DNA from: Hymenobacter persicinus
Lineage (GTDB): Bacteria; Bacteroidota; Bacteroidia; Cytophagales; Hymenobacteraceae
DNA length: 64,000 nt
NCBI RefSeq assembly: GCF_004167665.1
Contig: NZ_SEWE01000001.1
Location: 62,001-126,000 of the forward strand
Direction: 5' to 3'
This document shows, piece after piece, positions 33,708 through 41,674 of the stretch; positions within the stretch are counted from its first letter, which is position 1; the number at the start of each line of letters is the position of its first letter. A model generated the notes under the pieces. That model saw only the letters and a program-made list of their open reading frames with translations. It ran no database searches and was not told where the DNA came from. A program made the translations under genes and the position numbers.

Positions 33708-35033
33708 ATGAAGAACTGGATTAAATTCTCCCTGCTGGCCTTCTTGCTGGTAATCGTCGGCCAGTCACTGGCAAGTGGCCAAACCATGGGCAAGGACATG
33801 CATCCGGCGAGCCTGCGCGGCCCGGTGCTGCCCCTGGATTCGGTGCTGCAGCGGGTAGAGCGCCGCAACCCCGCCGTGCAGCAGTACGCTTACCAGGCCC
33901 AGGCCAAGGAAGCGGCCGTGGCCGGCTACAACAGTTGGGAAGCCCCCAAAGTCAGCGCCGGGCTGTGGATGACGCCCTACAACCAACGCAAGGCCCGCGA
34001 GCTGAGCGGTATGAATGGCGGGGCCGGCAGCAACCAGCTGCAGGGTCAGGCCATCGTATCGGTGGAGCAGATGATTCCCAACCCGGCCAAACAGCGCGCC
34101 CGGCGTGAGTACCTGAGCAGCCAGTCGGCCTCGGTGCTCGCCGACCGGCAGTACCGAGTAGTGCAGCTGCGCGCGCAGGCCAAGACGCTATACGTGGAGC
34201 AGGCCGTGCTCACTCAAAAGCTGGCCGTGCTGGACGAGAACGAGGAATTGCTGCGCTTTCTCATCAAGCTGGCCGAAGCGCGCTACCCCTACAACCAGGC
34301 CACGCTGCCCAGCATCTACGACGCCAAAGCCCGGCTGGAAATGCACCTCAACGACCACCGGCAGGCGTCGGCCCTGGCCGCGCAAAACCTGATTGCCCTG
34401 AATACGCTCATGAACCGGCCGCGCGGCGAAGCCTTTGCCGTGGACACGGCTGTACTGACCACCCAAACGCTCGCCCCTACGCCGGTCGATACGGCCGCGC
34501 TGGCCAGCCGCCGCAGCGACGTGCGCAGCCTGGACCGGGCCCTGACCACCGTGCGCCTGAGCCAGAACCTGGAAGCCAGCCGCCGCCTGCCCGACTTCGG
34601 GGTGCAGTTCGACCACATGCCTTTCCTGGGCACGGGGGCCAATCAATTCACGCTGATGGGCTCCGTGAGCTTGCCGCTGGTGCCCTGGGCAGCGCGGGAG
34701 TACAAGGCCAACACCGCCGCCCTGGGTTTAGAGGCCCAGGCCCTGCGCAAGCAGCGCGAAGACGTGCTCAACGAAGCCGCCGGCAGGCTGGCCAGCCTGC
34801 AAACCGACCTGGCACTACGCCGCGACCAGACCCGCGCCTTTGAGCGGCGCATCCTGCCCGCCCTGCGCAAAAGCTACCAGGCCACCATGCTGGCCTACGA
34901 GCAGAATACCGGCCAGCTGTTTCAGGTGCTCGAAGCCTGGACGACCCTGAAAAGAACCCGGCTGGAATACCTGGACAACCTGCAACAACAACTCACTCAG
35001 CAAATCGCATATGAAAAAGAGCTGGAACAATAG
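33708..35033 (+). CDS. TolC-family outer-membrane efflux protein, second system
   Basis: 441 residues from ATG 33708 (MKNWIKFSLLAFLLVIVGQS). A short Met/His segment (MGKDMHPA) follows the signal. Helical repeats include LQRVERRNPAVQQYAYQAQA and VEQMIPNPAKQRARREYLSS, and the second half has LRKSYQATMLAYEQNTGQLF. The VEQMIPNPxKQ segment is typical of CusC-like proteins in Bacteroidota heavy-metal efflux operons. Its end overlaps the next gene by 23 bases. Confidence 0.88.
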   Translation: MKNWIKFSLLAFLLVIVGQSLASGQTMGKDMHPASLRGPVLPLDSVLQRVERRNPAVQQYAYQAQAKEAAVAGYNSWEAPKVSAGLWMTPYNQRKARELSGMNGGAGSNQLQGQAIVSVEQMIPNPAKQRARREYLSSQSASVLADRQYRVVQLRAQAKTLYVEQAVLTQKLAVLDENEELLRFLIKLAEARYPYNQATLPSIYDAKARLEMHLNDHRQASALAAQNLIALNTLMNRPRGEAFAVDTAVLTTQTLAPTPVDTAALASRRSDVRSLDRALTTVRLSQNLEASRRLPDFGVQFDHMPFLGTGANQFTLMGSVSLPLVPWAAREYKANTAALGLEAQALRKQREDVLNEAAGRLASLQTDLALRRDQTRAFERRILPALRKSYQATMLAYEQNTGQLFQVLEAWTTLKRTRLEYLDNLQQQLTQQIAYEKELEQ

Positions 35034-36441
35034 CCCTAGGCGGGCCCGGCTCGTGCTGCTGGCCCTGCCGCTGGCGCTGCTGCTGGGCGGCTGCCAGTCG
35101 GATAAAAAGCCCCCGGGAGCGGTCGGCACTGCGGAGGCACCGGCCGCCGACGCGCACCACCACGAAGGTGCCGGGGATGTGTATACCTGCCCCATGCACC
35201 CGCAAATCATTCGGGATAAGCCCGGCCAGTGCCCCATCTGCGGCATGGACCTGGTGAAAAAGCCCAAGGCCAGCGGTGCTCTGGCCCCGGCCAGTGGTAC
35301 CCTGCAGAACCTGCTCAATTCGCCCGATGCCACGGTGGTTTCCACCCAGGCCACGGTGTACCCGTCGGCCAGCGCCCCGGACCTTACGCTGACCCTAACC
35401 GGCCGGGTGGAGTACGACACGCGCCGCACGGAGGTCATTGCCGCCCGTTTCGGCGGGCGGGTGGAAAAGCTGCTCGTGCGCTACAACTACCAGCCCGTCA
35501 GCAAGGGCCAGAAGCTGCTCGAAGTGTACAGCCCCCAGCTGGTAACGGCTCAGCAGGAGCTGATTTTCATCCTCACCAACGACGCCGAGAACCAGACCCT
35601 GCTGCGGGGTGCCCGCCAGAAGCTGCGCCTGCTGGGGTTGACCGACGCGCAAATCAACCAAACCATCGCCACCCGCAAGCCCAGCTACAGCGTAGCCATC
35701 TACAGCCCCTACTCGGGCTACGTAGTCGAGCAGCCGGCCCAGCCCGGTGGGGCCCTGCCACCTCCGCCGGCCCCGGAAGCGGGCGGCATGAACAGTGGTG
35801 GGGCAGCCCCCATGGCGGGCGGTGCTCCTTCCCTGGGCAGTGCCCCGGTCGCTGCGTCCTTGCCGGCCGAAGCCGGTCTGACGCTTACCGAAGGCGCCTA
35901 CATCACGGCTGGCCAGACCTTGTTTCGGATGGTCAACACCCGGCAGGTGTGGGGCGTGTTCGAGCCCCGGCCCGACGAGCTGGCCGCGCTGCAGGTGGGC
36001 CAACCCATCCGGGTACTGCCCGAAAACAACCCGGCGCGGGCCCGCACGGCACGCATTGATTTGATAGAGCCCTTCTTCCGCGAAGGGGCCCGCACCGGCG
36101 CCGTGCGGGTTCACCTCAGCAACGCCGACGAGCGCCTGCGCAGTGGCGCCCTGCTTACGGGCACGGTCAGCGTGCCAGCCGTCGGCGGGCTGTGGCTGCC
36201 CCGGGCGGCGGTGGTGGACCTCGGGGGCAACCGCCAGGTGGCCTTTGTGCGCCGCGGCGGGGCCTTCCAGGCCGTGCCGGTGCAGACCGGCCGCCGCAGC
36301 GCCGAGCGGGTGCAAATCCTGCAGGGCCTTACCACCCAGGATGCGGTGGCCACCAACGCCCAATTCCTAGTGGACAGCGAAGGCTTCGTGCAAACTGCCC
36401 CCACGACTAACCAGCCCCAAACCGACTACCGTGATGAATAG
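35011..36441 (+). CDS. CusB-like adaptor with one HMBD domain (lipoprotein)
   Basis: 476 residues. The lipobox LLGGC gives Cys28. A His-rich linker (DAHHHEGAGD) leads to the HMBD YTCPMHPQIIRDKPGQCPIC with GMDLV. The adaptor fold follows: lipoyl half GGRVEKLLVRYNYQPVSKGQ, hairpin (LVTAQQELIFILTNDAENQT), YSPYSGYVVEQ, a long Gly/Pro/Ala-rich insertion (GGALPPPPAPEAGG, about 248-290), then the beta-barrel. The HMBD probably hands metal to the pump. It overlaps both neighbours and serves the split pump. Confidence 0.9.
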   Translation: MKKSWNNSPRRARLVLLALPLALLLGGCQSDKKPPGAVGTAEAPAADAHHHEGAGDVYTCPMHPQIIRDKPGQCPICGMDLVKKPKASGALAPASGTLQNLLNSPDATVVSTQATVYPSASAPDLTLTLTGRVEYDTRRTEVIAARFGGRVEKLLVRYNYQPVSKGQKLLEVYSPQLVTAQQELIFILTNDAENQTLLRGARQKLRLLGLTDAQINQTIATRKPSYSVAIYSPYSGYVVEQPAQPGGALPPPPAPEAGGMNSGGAAPMAGGAPSLGSAPVAASLPAEAGLTLTEGAYITAGQTLFRMVNTRQVWGVFEPRPDELAALQVGQPIRVLPENNPARARTARIDLIEPFFREGARTGAVRVHLSNADERLRSGALLTGTVSVPAVGGLWLPRAAVVDLGGNRQVAFVRRGGAFQAVPVQTGRRSAERVQILQGLTTQDAVATNAQFLVDSEGFVQTAPTTNQPQTDYRDE

Positions 36442-37936
36442 CTTCCTTAGACTGACCCTGCGCTTTGTCGTGCATCGTCTGCCGGCTTTTCTGCTGCTGG
36501 CGGGCCTGCTGGCCTTCGTGGTTAGCGCATGCCAGCAAGCTGCCCCCGAGCAGCAGAGTGAGGCTCACGACGGCACCTCCACGTACTTTACCTGCCCCAT
36601 GCACCCGCAAATCGTGCGGGATAAGCCCGGTAAGTGCCCCATCTGCTCCATGGACCTGGTGAAAGCCACCAAGCAGGCGGCGGCTAAACCCACTGTGGCC
36701 ATCGCGCCGGCGCTCACGCACTACACCTGTCCGATGCATCCCCAAATCAGCCGGAAAGAGCCCGGCAAATGCCCCATTTGCGGCATGGACTTAGTGAAAG
36801 CGCCCAAAGCGGCTCCAGCGGCAAAGGCCACTTCCGGCACGACAACCTCGGCGCCGGAAGTGATGCTGAGCGCCCAACAGCGGCAGCTGGCAGGCATTCG
36901 CGTGGCCACTTTCGGCCCCTCGGGCAGCGCCGCCGGCAGCACCGTGCTCACAGGCACCATCACCGCCAACGCCAACCAAACCCGCACGGTCAGCAGCCGG
37001 GTGGCCGGGCGCGTCGAGCGGCTGTTCGTGCGCCAGACGGGAGAGGCCATTCGGGCGGGGGCCCCGCTGGTTTCCATCTACAGCGAGCAGCTGCAGGCCC
37101 TGCAACAGGAATACCTCTTGGCCCTGGCCCAGCAACGGGCAGTGGGGAAGAGTGTTAACCAGTACGGCCGCCTGGTGACCAGCGCCCGCCAGCGGCTGCG
37201 GCTGCTGGGGCTGACCGAGGGACAGCTCCGTACCCTGGCCGCCACGGGCCGGCCAACTTCTTCCCTAACCTTTTACAGCCCGCAGTCGGGCCTGGTGCAA
37301 GCCGTGGGCGTCACGGAAGGGCAGTACGTGGGCGAGGGCTCCTTGCTCGTGTCGCTCACCAACCTGTCCTCGGTGTGGGTGGAAGCCCAACTCTACCCCG
37401 AGGAAGTAGCCGGCATTGCGATGGGGCAGTCGGTGCAGGTGCAGGTCGCCGGCCTGCCGGACAGCTACTCCGGCCAAGTGGTGTTTCTGAGCCCTGAGTT
37501 GCAAGCCAACAGTAAGGTGACGCTGCTGCGCGTGGAGCTGGCCAACCCCGACGGGCGGCTGCAGCCCGGCATGCAGGCCAACGTGCGCCTGACCAATCAG
37601 GGCACCAGCGCCCAAACGCTGAGTCTGCCTCAGGATGCGGTGTTGCGCGACAGCCGCGGCAGCTACGTCTGGCAGCAGGTGGATGCGGCCGGCCGTTTCC
37701 GGCGCCTCAACGTCACTACAGGGGCCGAAACGGATGAGACCGTGGCCATTACCGGGGGCCTACCTGCTGGCGCGCAGGTGGTGGTTAGCGGAGCTTACCT
37801 GCTGGAAAGTGAATATGCTTTGTACCAGGGTACCGACCCCATGGCGGGCATGGACTCCAACATGCCGGGCATGGACATGAAAAAGCCGGCCCCGGCGGAA
37901 AAGGCGCCGGCGATGGACCCCAACATGAAAATGTAA
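36434..37936 (+). CDS. Second CusB-like adaptor with two HMBD domains and Met-rich tail
   Basis: 500 residues from ATG 36434, overlapping the previous gene by 8 bases. The lipobox region is FVVSACQQ. Two HMBDs follow: FTCPMHPQIVRDKPGKCPIC with SMDLV (Gly replaced by Ser), then YTCPMHPQISRKEPGKCPIC with GMDLV. The adaptor body has SRVAGRVERLFVRQTGEAIR and YSPQSGLVQAVGVTEGQY. The tail is Met-rich (MAGMDSNMPGMDMKKPAP). Together with the preceding adaptor it gives three HMBDs on two adaptors for one pump, suggesting a hetero-adaptor complex or division of labour. Confidence 0.9.
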   Translation: MNSFLRLTLRFVVHRLPAFLLLAGLLAFVVSACQQAAPEQQSEAHDGTSTYFTCPMHPQIVRDKPGKCPICSMDLVKATKQAAAKPTVAIAPALTHYTCPMHPQISRKEPGKCPICGMDLVKAPKAAPAAKATSGTTTSAPEVMLSAQQRQLAGIRVATFGPSGSAAGSTVLTGTITANANQTRTVSSRVAGRVERLFVRQTGEAIRAGAPLVSIYSEQLQALQQEYLLALAQQRAVGKSVNQYGRLVTSARQRLRLLGLTEGQLRTLAATGRPTSSLTFYSPQSGLVQAVGVTEGQYVGEGSLLVSLTNLSSVWVEAQLYPEEVAGIAMGQSVQVQVAGLPDSYSGQVVFLSPELQANSKVTLLRVELANPDGRLQPGMQANVRLTNQGTSAQTLSLPQDAVLRDSRGSYVWQQVDAAGRFRRLNVTTGAETDETVAITGGLPAGAQVVVSGAYLLESEYALYQGTDPMAGMDSNMPGMDMKKPAPAEKAPAMDPNMKM

Positions 37937-38053
37937 TCCACGGCCTGGGGTACTTGCCCGCGCACTGCCGGAACTGGAACCACAGGAAAGAAAGACCGGT
38001 AGCGCTTGACGAGCACCCCCACCGCGGCCGTAGTTGCTGAAAAGACTAGCTCC

Positions 38054-38491
38054 ATGCTTCCTAAAGACCTCACCCGCGACCTAAAAAGCCGCTTGAACAT
38101 GCTGGCCGGTCAGTTGCACGGCATCGTTAGGATGCTGGACGCCGAAACCACTGAGCCCGAAAAAATTTTGGTGCAGTTCAAGGCCGTCACCAATGGGCTG
38201 AGCAGCGCGGAGCACCTGCTGCTGGACGAAGTTTTTCGCAAAGGGCTGGCCTTGCAAATCGTGGACGTGGTGGATGCCTGCCCCGGCGACTGCCAGGACG
38301 CGGGGCGCATTGAGCAACTGCGCCGCGAGTTTCCGAACCTGAGCGAGGGCGAGTTGACGCAAAAGATGCGGGAGCTACGCGAGATTGGCGGGCGCCTGGA
38401 GCAGCACAACGCCACAGTAGCGGTGAAAGATGTACCTCAAAAGCTTGACTGTCACCTGGGGGTGGGCAGCACCTTTGACTCGTTCAATTGA
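38054..38491 (+). CDS. CsoR/RcnR-family-like regulator lacking canonical ligands
   Basis: 145 residues from ATG 38054 (MLPKDLTRDLKSRLNMLAGQ); an in-frame TTG upstream is less likely. LKSRLNMLAGQLHGIVRMLD matches the DNA-binding helix of the metal-sensitive repressor family (PF02583). The expected ligand positions are changed: the first Cys region reads TTEPEKILVQF, and the H-x3-C pair reads LLLDEVFRKGLAL. A later CPGDC and a C-terminal extension of about 50 residues could supply a different sensor site. It precedes thiol-rich genes that it may control. Which metal or signal it senses is unknown. Confidence 0.8.
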   Translation: MLPKDLTRDLKSRLNMLAGQLHGIVRMLDAETTEPEKILVQFKAVTNGLSSAEHLLLDEVFRKGLALQIVDVVDACPGDCQDAGRIEQLRREFPNLSEGELTQKMRELREIGGRLEQHNATVAVKDVPQKLDCHLGVGSTFDSFN

Positions 38492-38512
38492 TAATCTCCT
38501 TCACTCACCCCT

Positions 38513-38785
38513 ATGAAACGCATCATCGAAGTCTTTACCGCTGGCTGCCCGTTGTGCAGCCCCATCGTAGAACTGGTCAAAAGCACCGCCTGCAGCAGCT
38601 GCGACATCATCACCCACAACCTGACCGAGACCGAAGCCGGCAATCCGGCCCTGCGCCGGGCCCGCCTGCTGGGCGTGCAGGCCCTGCCCGCTGTGGCCGT
38701 GAATGGCACTTTGCTGGCCTGCTGCCAAAGCGGCGGCATCACCACAGAAGCCCTCGAAGCCGCTGGCATCGGTCAGGCAGCTTAG
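38513..38785 (+). CDS. Small thioredoxin/glutaredoxin-like protein
   Basis: 90 residues, the size of a single thioredoxin-fold domain. It starts MKRIIEVFTAGCPLCSPIVE with a CPLC active-site pair and continues TACSSCDIITHNLTE with a second CxxC. It then has ALPAVAVNGTLLACC, where the cis-Pro and terminal CC are conserved features of this mini-thioredoxin type. It has no signal, so it is probably cytoplasmic. It may reduce or carry metal thiolates. It is 21 bases after the CsoR-like gene. Confidence 0.8.
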   Translation: MKRIIEVFTAGCPLCSPIVELVKSTACSSCDIITHNLTETEAGNPALRRARLLGVQALPAVAVNGTLLACCQSGGITTEALEAAGIGQAA

Positions 38786-38870
38786 CTCCTCAACCAGTGC
38801 AGGGTACGGCCTGCGTTTACTTATCCGCCCGGCTGCCGTAACCGGCCAGCTCATTCAAGCCATTTGTTGT

Positions 38871-39068
38871 ATGAAACAGAAAGCATTGATGCTTACCTCT
38901 GCGGTCCTGCTGACCGGCGGGGCCTTGCTGGGCTTTACCAGCCCCGACAAAACGGCGGACTGCCCGCTGAAAGGCACGCCGGAATGCCCGCTGGTGAAGA
39001 ATTGCCCGGCTAAGGGCACGGCGGCTTGCACGTTGGCGGGAGTGGCTGCCTGCTGCGCCAAAAAGTAG
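38871..39068 (+). CDS. Small exported Cys-rich protein
   Basis: 65 residues from ATG 38871 (MKQKALMLTSAVLLTGGALL), giving a signal peptide. The mature part has six Cys in a repeat-like pattern (DCPLKGTPECPLVKNCPAKG, ACTLAGVAACCAKK), suggesting metal or redox binding. An intrinsic terminator follows, so it ends the CsoR-like/thioredoxin unit. Confidence 0.65.
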   Translation: MKQKALMLTSAVLLTGGALLGFTSPDKTADCPLKGTPECPLVKNCPAKGTAACTLAGVAACCAKK

Positions 39069-39082
39069 CCTTAACTCCATTA

Positions 39083-39136
39083 AAAAGCACGGAGAGAAGC
39101 AGCGCTGGTACGCAAGATTTTCTCCGTGCTTTTCAA
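39083..39136 (+). terminator. Intrinsic terminator with long loop
   Basis: AAAAGCACGGAGA (39083-39095) is the exact complement of TCTCCGTGCTTTT (39121-39133), a 13-bp stem with a 25-base loop. It ends in T residues. Confidence 0.8.
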
Positions 39137-39165
39137 TTGAGGAAGGAATTTGCGCTACGAAGCAA

Positions 39166-39198
39166 ATTATGCAAGCAATCTACCCCAATCGTGCACAA
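39166..39198 (+). promoter_or_regulatory. Copper-regulon motif upstream of csp
   Basis: ATTATGCAAGC, then 10 bases, then AATCGTGCAC. It resembles the sites at 42757 and 43490 (ATTATGTAAGC-N9-AATCGTGTAC), with one extra spacer base. It lies about 60 bases before ATG 39258. Confidence 0.6.
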
Positions 39199-39257
39199 CT
39201 ACCAGCTGCACGGCAAGTACATACTGGAAATCGTTCTTTACTAAACCCTCCCGTTCC

Positions 39258-39599
39258 ATGCATAACCAAAACCAACCCCTGCTCGACGCCCTCAATGCCT
39301 GCATCGCCTCGTGCGAGCACTGCGCTACCGCCTGCCTGCAGGAGCAGGATGTGCAAATGATGGCCCGCTGTATTAGCCTTGACCGCGACTGCGCCGACAT
39401 CTGCGCCCTGACCGCCCGCCTGCTGGCCCGCGGCTCGGAGCACGCCCAGCACCTGTTGCGCGAATGCGCCGAAATCTGCAAGGCCTGCGGCGACGAGTGC
39501 GAAAAGCACGCCGCCCACATGGAGCACTGCCGCGAGTGCGCCGAAGCCTGCCGCCGTTGCGAGCAGGCCTGCCGCCAGGGCATGAGCACGGCTGCCTAA
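39258..39599 (+). CDS. csp: Four-helix-bundle copper-storage protein (Csp-like, DUF326)
   Basis: 113 residues from ATG 39258 (MHNQNQPLLDALNACIASCE); the upstream frame lacks protein character. I count 16 Cys, mostly as CxxxC pairs on helices (ACIASCEHCATACLQ, ECAEICKACGDECEKH, HCRECAEACRRCEQAC). This fits Csp proteins, whose Cys-lined four-helix core stores many Cu(I) ions. It lacks a signal peptide, so it is a cytosolic Csp3-like type. It has its own shared-motif site upstream and a strong terminator downstream. Confidence 0.9.
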   Translation: MHNQNQPLLDALNACIASCEHCATACLQEQDVQMMARCISLDRDCADICALTARLLARGSEHAQHLLRECAEICKACGDECEKHAAHMEHCRECAEACRRCEQACRQGMSTAA

Positions 39600-39613
39600 A
39601 GAATTCAACAAAG

Positions 39614-39653
39614 GAAAAGGCCAGTCTGCGTGAGGTAGACTGGCCTTTTTTTG
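39614..39653 (+). terminator. Intrinsic terminator between csp and the helicase
   Basis: AAAAGGCCAGTCT (39615-39627) pairs with AGACTGGCCTTTT (39637-39649), a 13-bp perfect stem followed by T. With A residues on the other side it can also act on the convergent minus-strand helicase unit. Confidence 0.9.
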
Positions 39654-39673
39654 TGCATTACCGCATTGGGGTA

Positions 39674-41674
39674 TTAAGTGCGGGAAATTTGGTCGAAGAG
39701 GTGTTGCGCCTGTTGGCTCAGCGAAGCATTTTCTTCTGTTGTTACCCACCGGCCCGGGTAGCACTGCTCATATAGGTCTCTTTTGACATCCCAACGCCGG
39801 GCATACTCTGGGTCGTCAAGCAAGCCCAGATGCTCCCAGAAGTACGTGCCTGTTGGTGTCGTCACCGTGAAGTCGGGCAGCAGCAAGTATTTGCCGTTGC
39901 GGTAGATGGGTCGCTCGTAGGCATAGTCGGCGCCATTTTTGTGCAGCAGATTGGCAATAATAACCTCCGATTTGGAGCGTACCCATTCGCCTCGCAGGGT
40001 ACGTAGCACAGGGCTGGCCCCAGCGGGACTTACTTTTAAGTAGTCGCCCACGGCCGCGTGTAGCCCGTTGGAATTAGCACTTGAGTCCAATACGTGGAGC
40101 AACTGGTCGAGTAGGCTGTGCTTGTAAGCCCGTTTCTCGGCTATAGCCACTTCAATTTGGGCGGCGGCGGCTGTACTGAGTGTTTCAGCGGCAGCCCGTA
40201 TTAGCAAGCATTTATCCAAGGTACGTCCTTTGGCTAAACGGCCGGCGCCAGTGCGGAGGGCCTCGTAAAACAAGGCAAAAAACTGGGTAGGGGTGAGTTG
40301 TGGACTGCGGTTGAGGGTGACAACTGCTGTACCCAAGGGAGTAAGTTTCTGCAAGCGGTATACTTCGCTACCTGATGCCACCTGAACCGCATCAAGACGG
40401 TTGAAGCCCTTTGCTTCAAGCGAAACGAGCCCTGCTTCTAGAAAGAAGGGTAGCGCTTCCAAGACTTCCTCATCAGCAAAAGGCACCCACGTTTGCAGCG
40501 TTGTTTTGCCGCTTGCTAGTTTGTGGTAGAGGTGCGCTAACTCTTTGGCTGCGGGGAAAGATTTGTCGATAAACGTATCGCGTCGTACCTGCACGTTTTT
40601 CTTGGAGTACAGCAACCAGCAGTCGGCTCCTTGGTGGTCACGGCCGCCCCGGCCAACTTCCTGATAGTACTGCTCCACCGACTCCGGCATCATGAAATGC
40701 ACCACGGTGCGGATGTCGGGAATATCAATGCCCATCCCGAAAGCATTCGTGGCAAAAACAACCGTCGTGGCGCCGGTGCGTAAGTCATGAAGCGCGGTTT
40801 GGCGCTCGGCCGCCGTCATATCCCCGTGAAAATGAGCCGCCCGCAGGCCCTTTTCCTGGGCACGGGCGGCCAAATCTTCCACGCCCCGCTTTTTGTACTT
40901 GCGGTAGAGGTACACGAGCGTTTTGGTCTGGGGTGGCTGAGCAGCGAGCAGTTCCCAAAGCCGATTCTCTTTGGCTTCTTCCGAAGTGAAACGCTCAACG
41001 TGTAGGCGCAGGTCGTGGCGAAGCAGGGAACGGTCGCGCAGGACGTGCTTCGCATCAATGCGAAAATCGGTAAGAATATCGCCCAACTCCCGCGGATTGA
41101 TGGTGGCTGTCAGCCCCAACACGGGCGGCCAATGACTGGCCCCAAATACGTCGTCCAAAAATTGCGGAATCCGTTGGTAGAACGGACGGAAGTCAAACCC
41201 CCACTGGCTGATACAATGAGCTTCGTCCACAACCACTAGTCGTACGGCATCGCGGCGTGCCCGCAGGCAGTGCGCCAAGTACCCATCCACGGCAACACGC
41301 TCCGGGCTCAGAAAGAGAAAATCAGGGGTTTCTTGTCCAGTACCAAAGGCAGTAAGGCGGCTTACTTGTTCCGCAGCCGGCACACTGGCGTGAATGGTGA
41401 GCACCTGACAGCCTTGCTCACTAAGTTTGGCGGCCTGCTCGTCCATGAGAGCCACCAAGGGGGCAATCACCACCGTTGTGCCGCCGCGGGCTTTGCCAGC
41501 CACCCAGTATATCCACGATTTGCCCCCGCCTGTCGGCATTACGGCCACCGTCGAGCCGTCCTCGACCACATGGGTAATGACTCGTTCTTGGAATGGCTTA
41601 AGGGTCTTGCCACTGAGAAGCGGGAAGTACTTCCGCAGCAATTCCTGGGCGTTAGTAAGCATCGCCGTAGGCAA
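39674..41674 (-). CDS. RecQ-like DEAH helicase fused to a PD-(D/E)XK-like nuclease
   Basis: 666 residues (ATG 41674; 41662 possible). RecQ-type SF2 motifs: MPTGGGKSW (Walker A, 46-54), VVVDEAHCISQWGFDF (motif II with the aromatic loop), TATINPRELG, and FATNAFGMGIDIPDIRTVVH with YYQEVGRGGRDHQGA. The usual zinc-binding/RQC and HRDC parts are absent. The C-terminal ~110 residues have RSKSEVIIANLLHKNG, YERPIYRNGKYLLLPDFTV and FWEHLGLLDDPEYARRW, matching the E...PDF...EH layout of a nuclease fold. The overlap with the preceding 329-residue gene makes a two-gene unit. Its lower GC than the copper genes around it suggests recent acquisition. A DNA-defence role is possible. Confidence 0.8.
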   Translation of the reverse strand: MPTAMLTNAQELLRKYFPLLSGKTLKPFQERVITHVVEDGSTVAVMPTGGGKSWIYWVAGKARGGTTVVIAPLVALMDEQAAKLSEQGCQVLTIHASVPAAEQVSRLTAFGTGQETPDFLFLSPERVAVDGYLAHCLRARRDAVRLVVVDEAHCISQWGFDFRPFYQRIPQFLDDVFGASHWPPVLGLTATINPRELGDILTDFRIDAKHVLRDRSLLRHDLRLHVERFTSEEAKENRLWELLAAQPPQTKTLVYLYRKYKKRGVEDLAARAQEKGLRAAHFHGDMTAAERQTALHDLRTGATTVVFATNAFGMGIDIPDIRTVVHFMMPESVEQYYQEVGRGGRDHQGADCWLLYSKKNVQVRRDTFIDKSFPAAKELAHLYHKLASGKTTLQTWVPFADEEVLEALPFFLEAGLVSLEAKGFNRLDAVQVASGSEVYRLQKLTPLGTAVVTLNRSPQLTPTQFFALFYEALRTGAGRLAKGRTLDKCLLIRAAAETLSTAAAAQIEVAIAEKRAYKHSLLDQLLHVLDSSANSNGLHAAVGDYLKVSPAGASPVLRTLRGEWVRSKSEVIIANLLHKNGADYAYERPIYRNGKYLLLPDFTVTTPTGTYFWEHLGLLDDPEYARRWDVKRDLYEQCYPGRWVTTEENASLSQQAQHLFDQISRT

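Noticed and set aside
32003..33868. 621-codon minus-strand frame opposite the second half of the split pump
   Set aside because: Antisense shadow of a conserved RND gene, with no family features.
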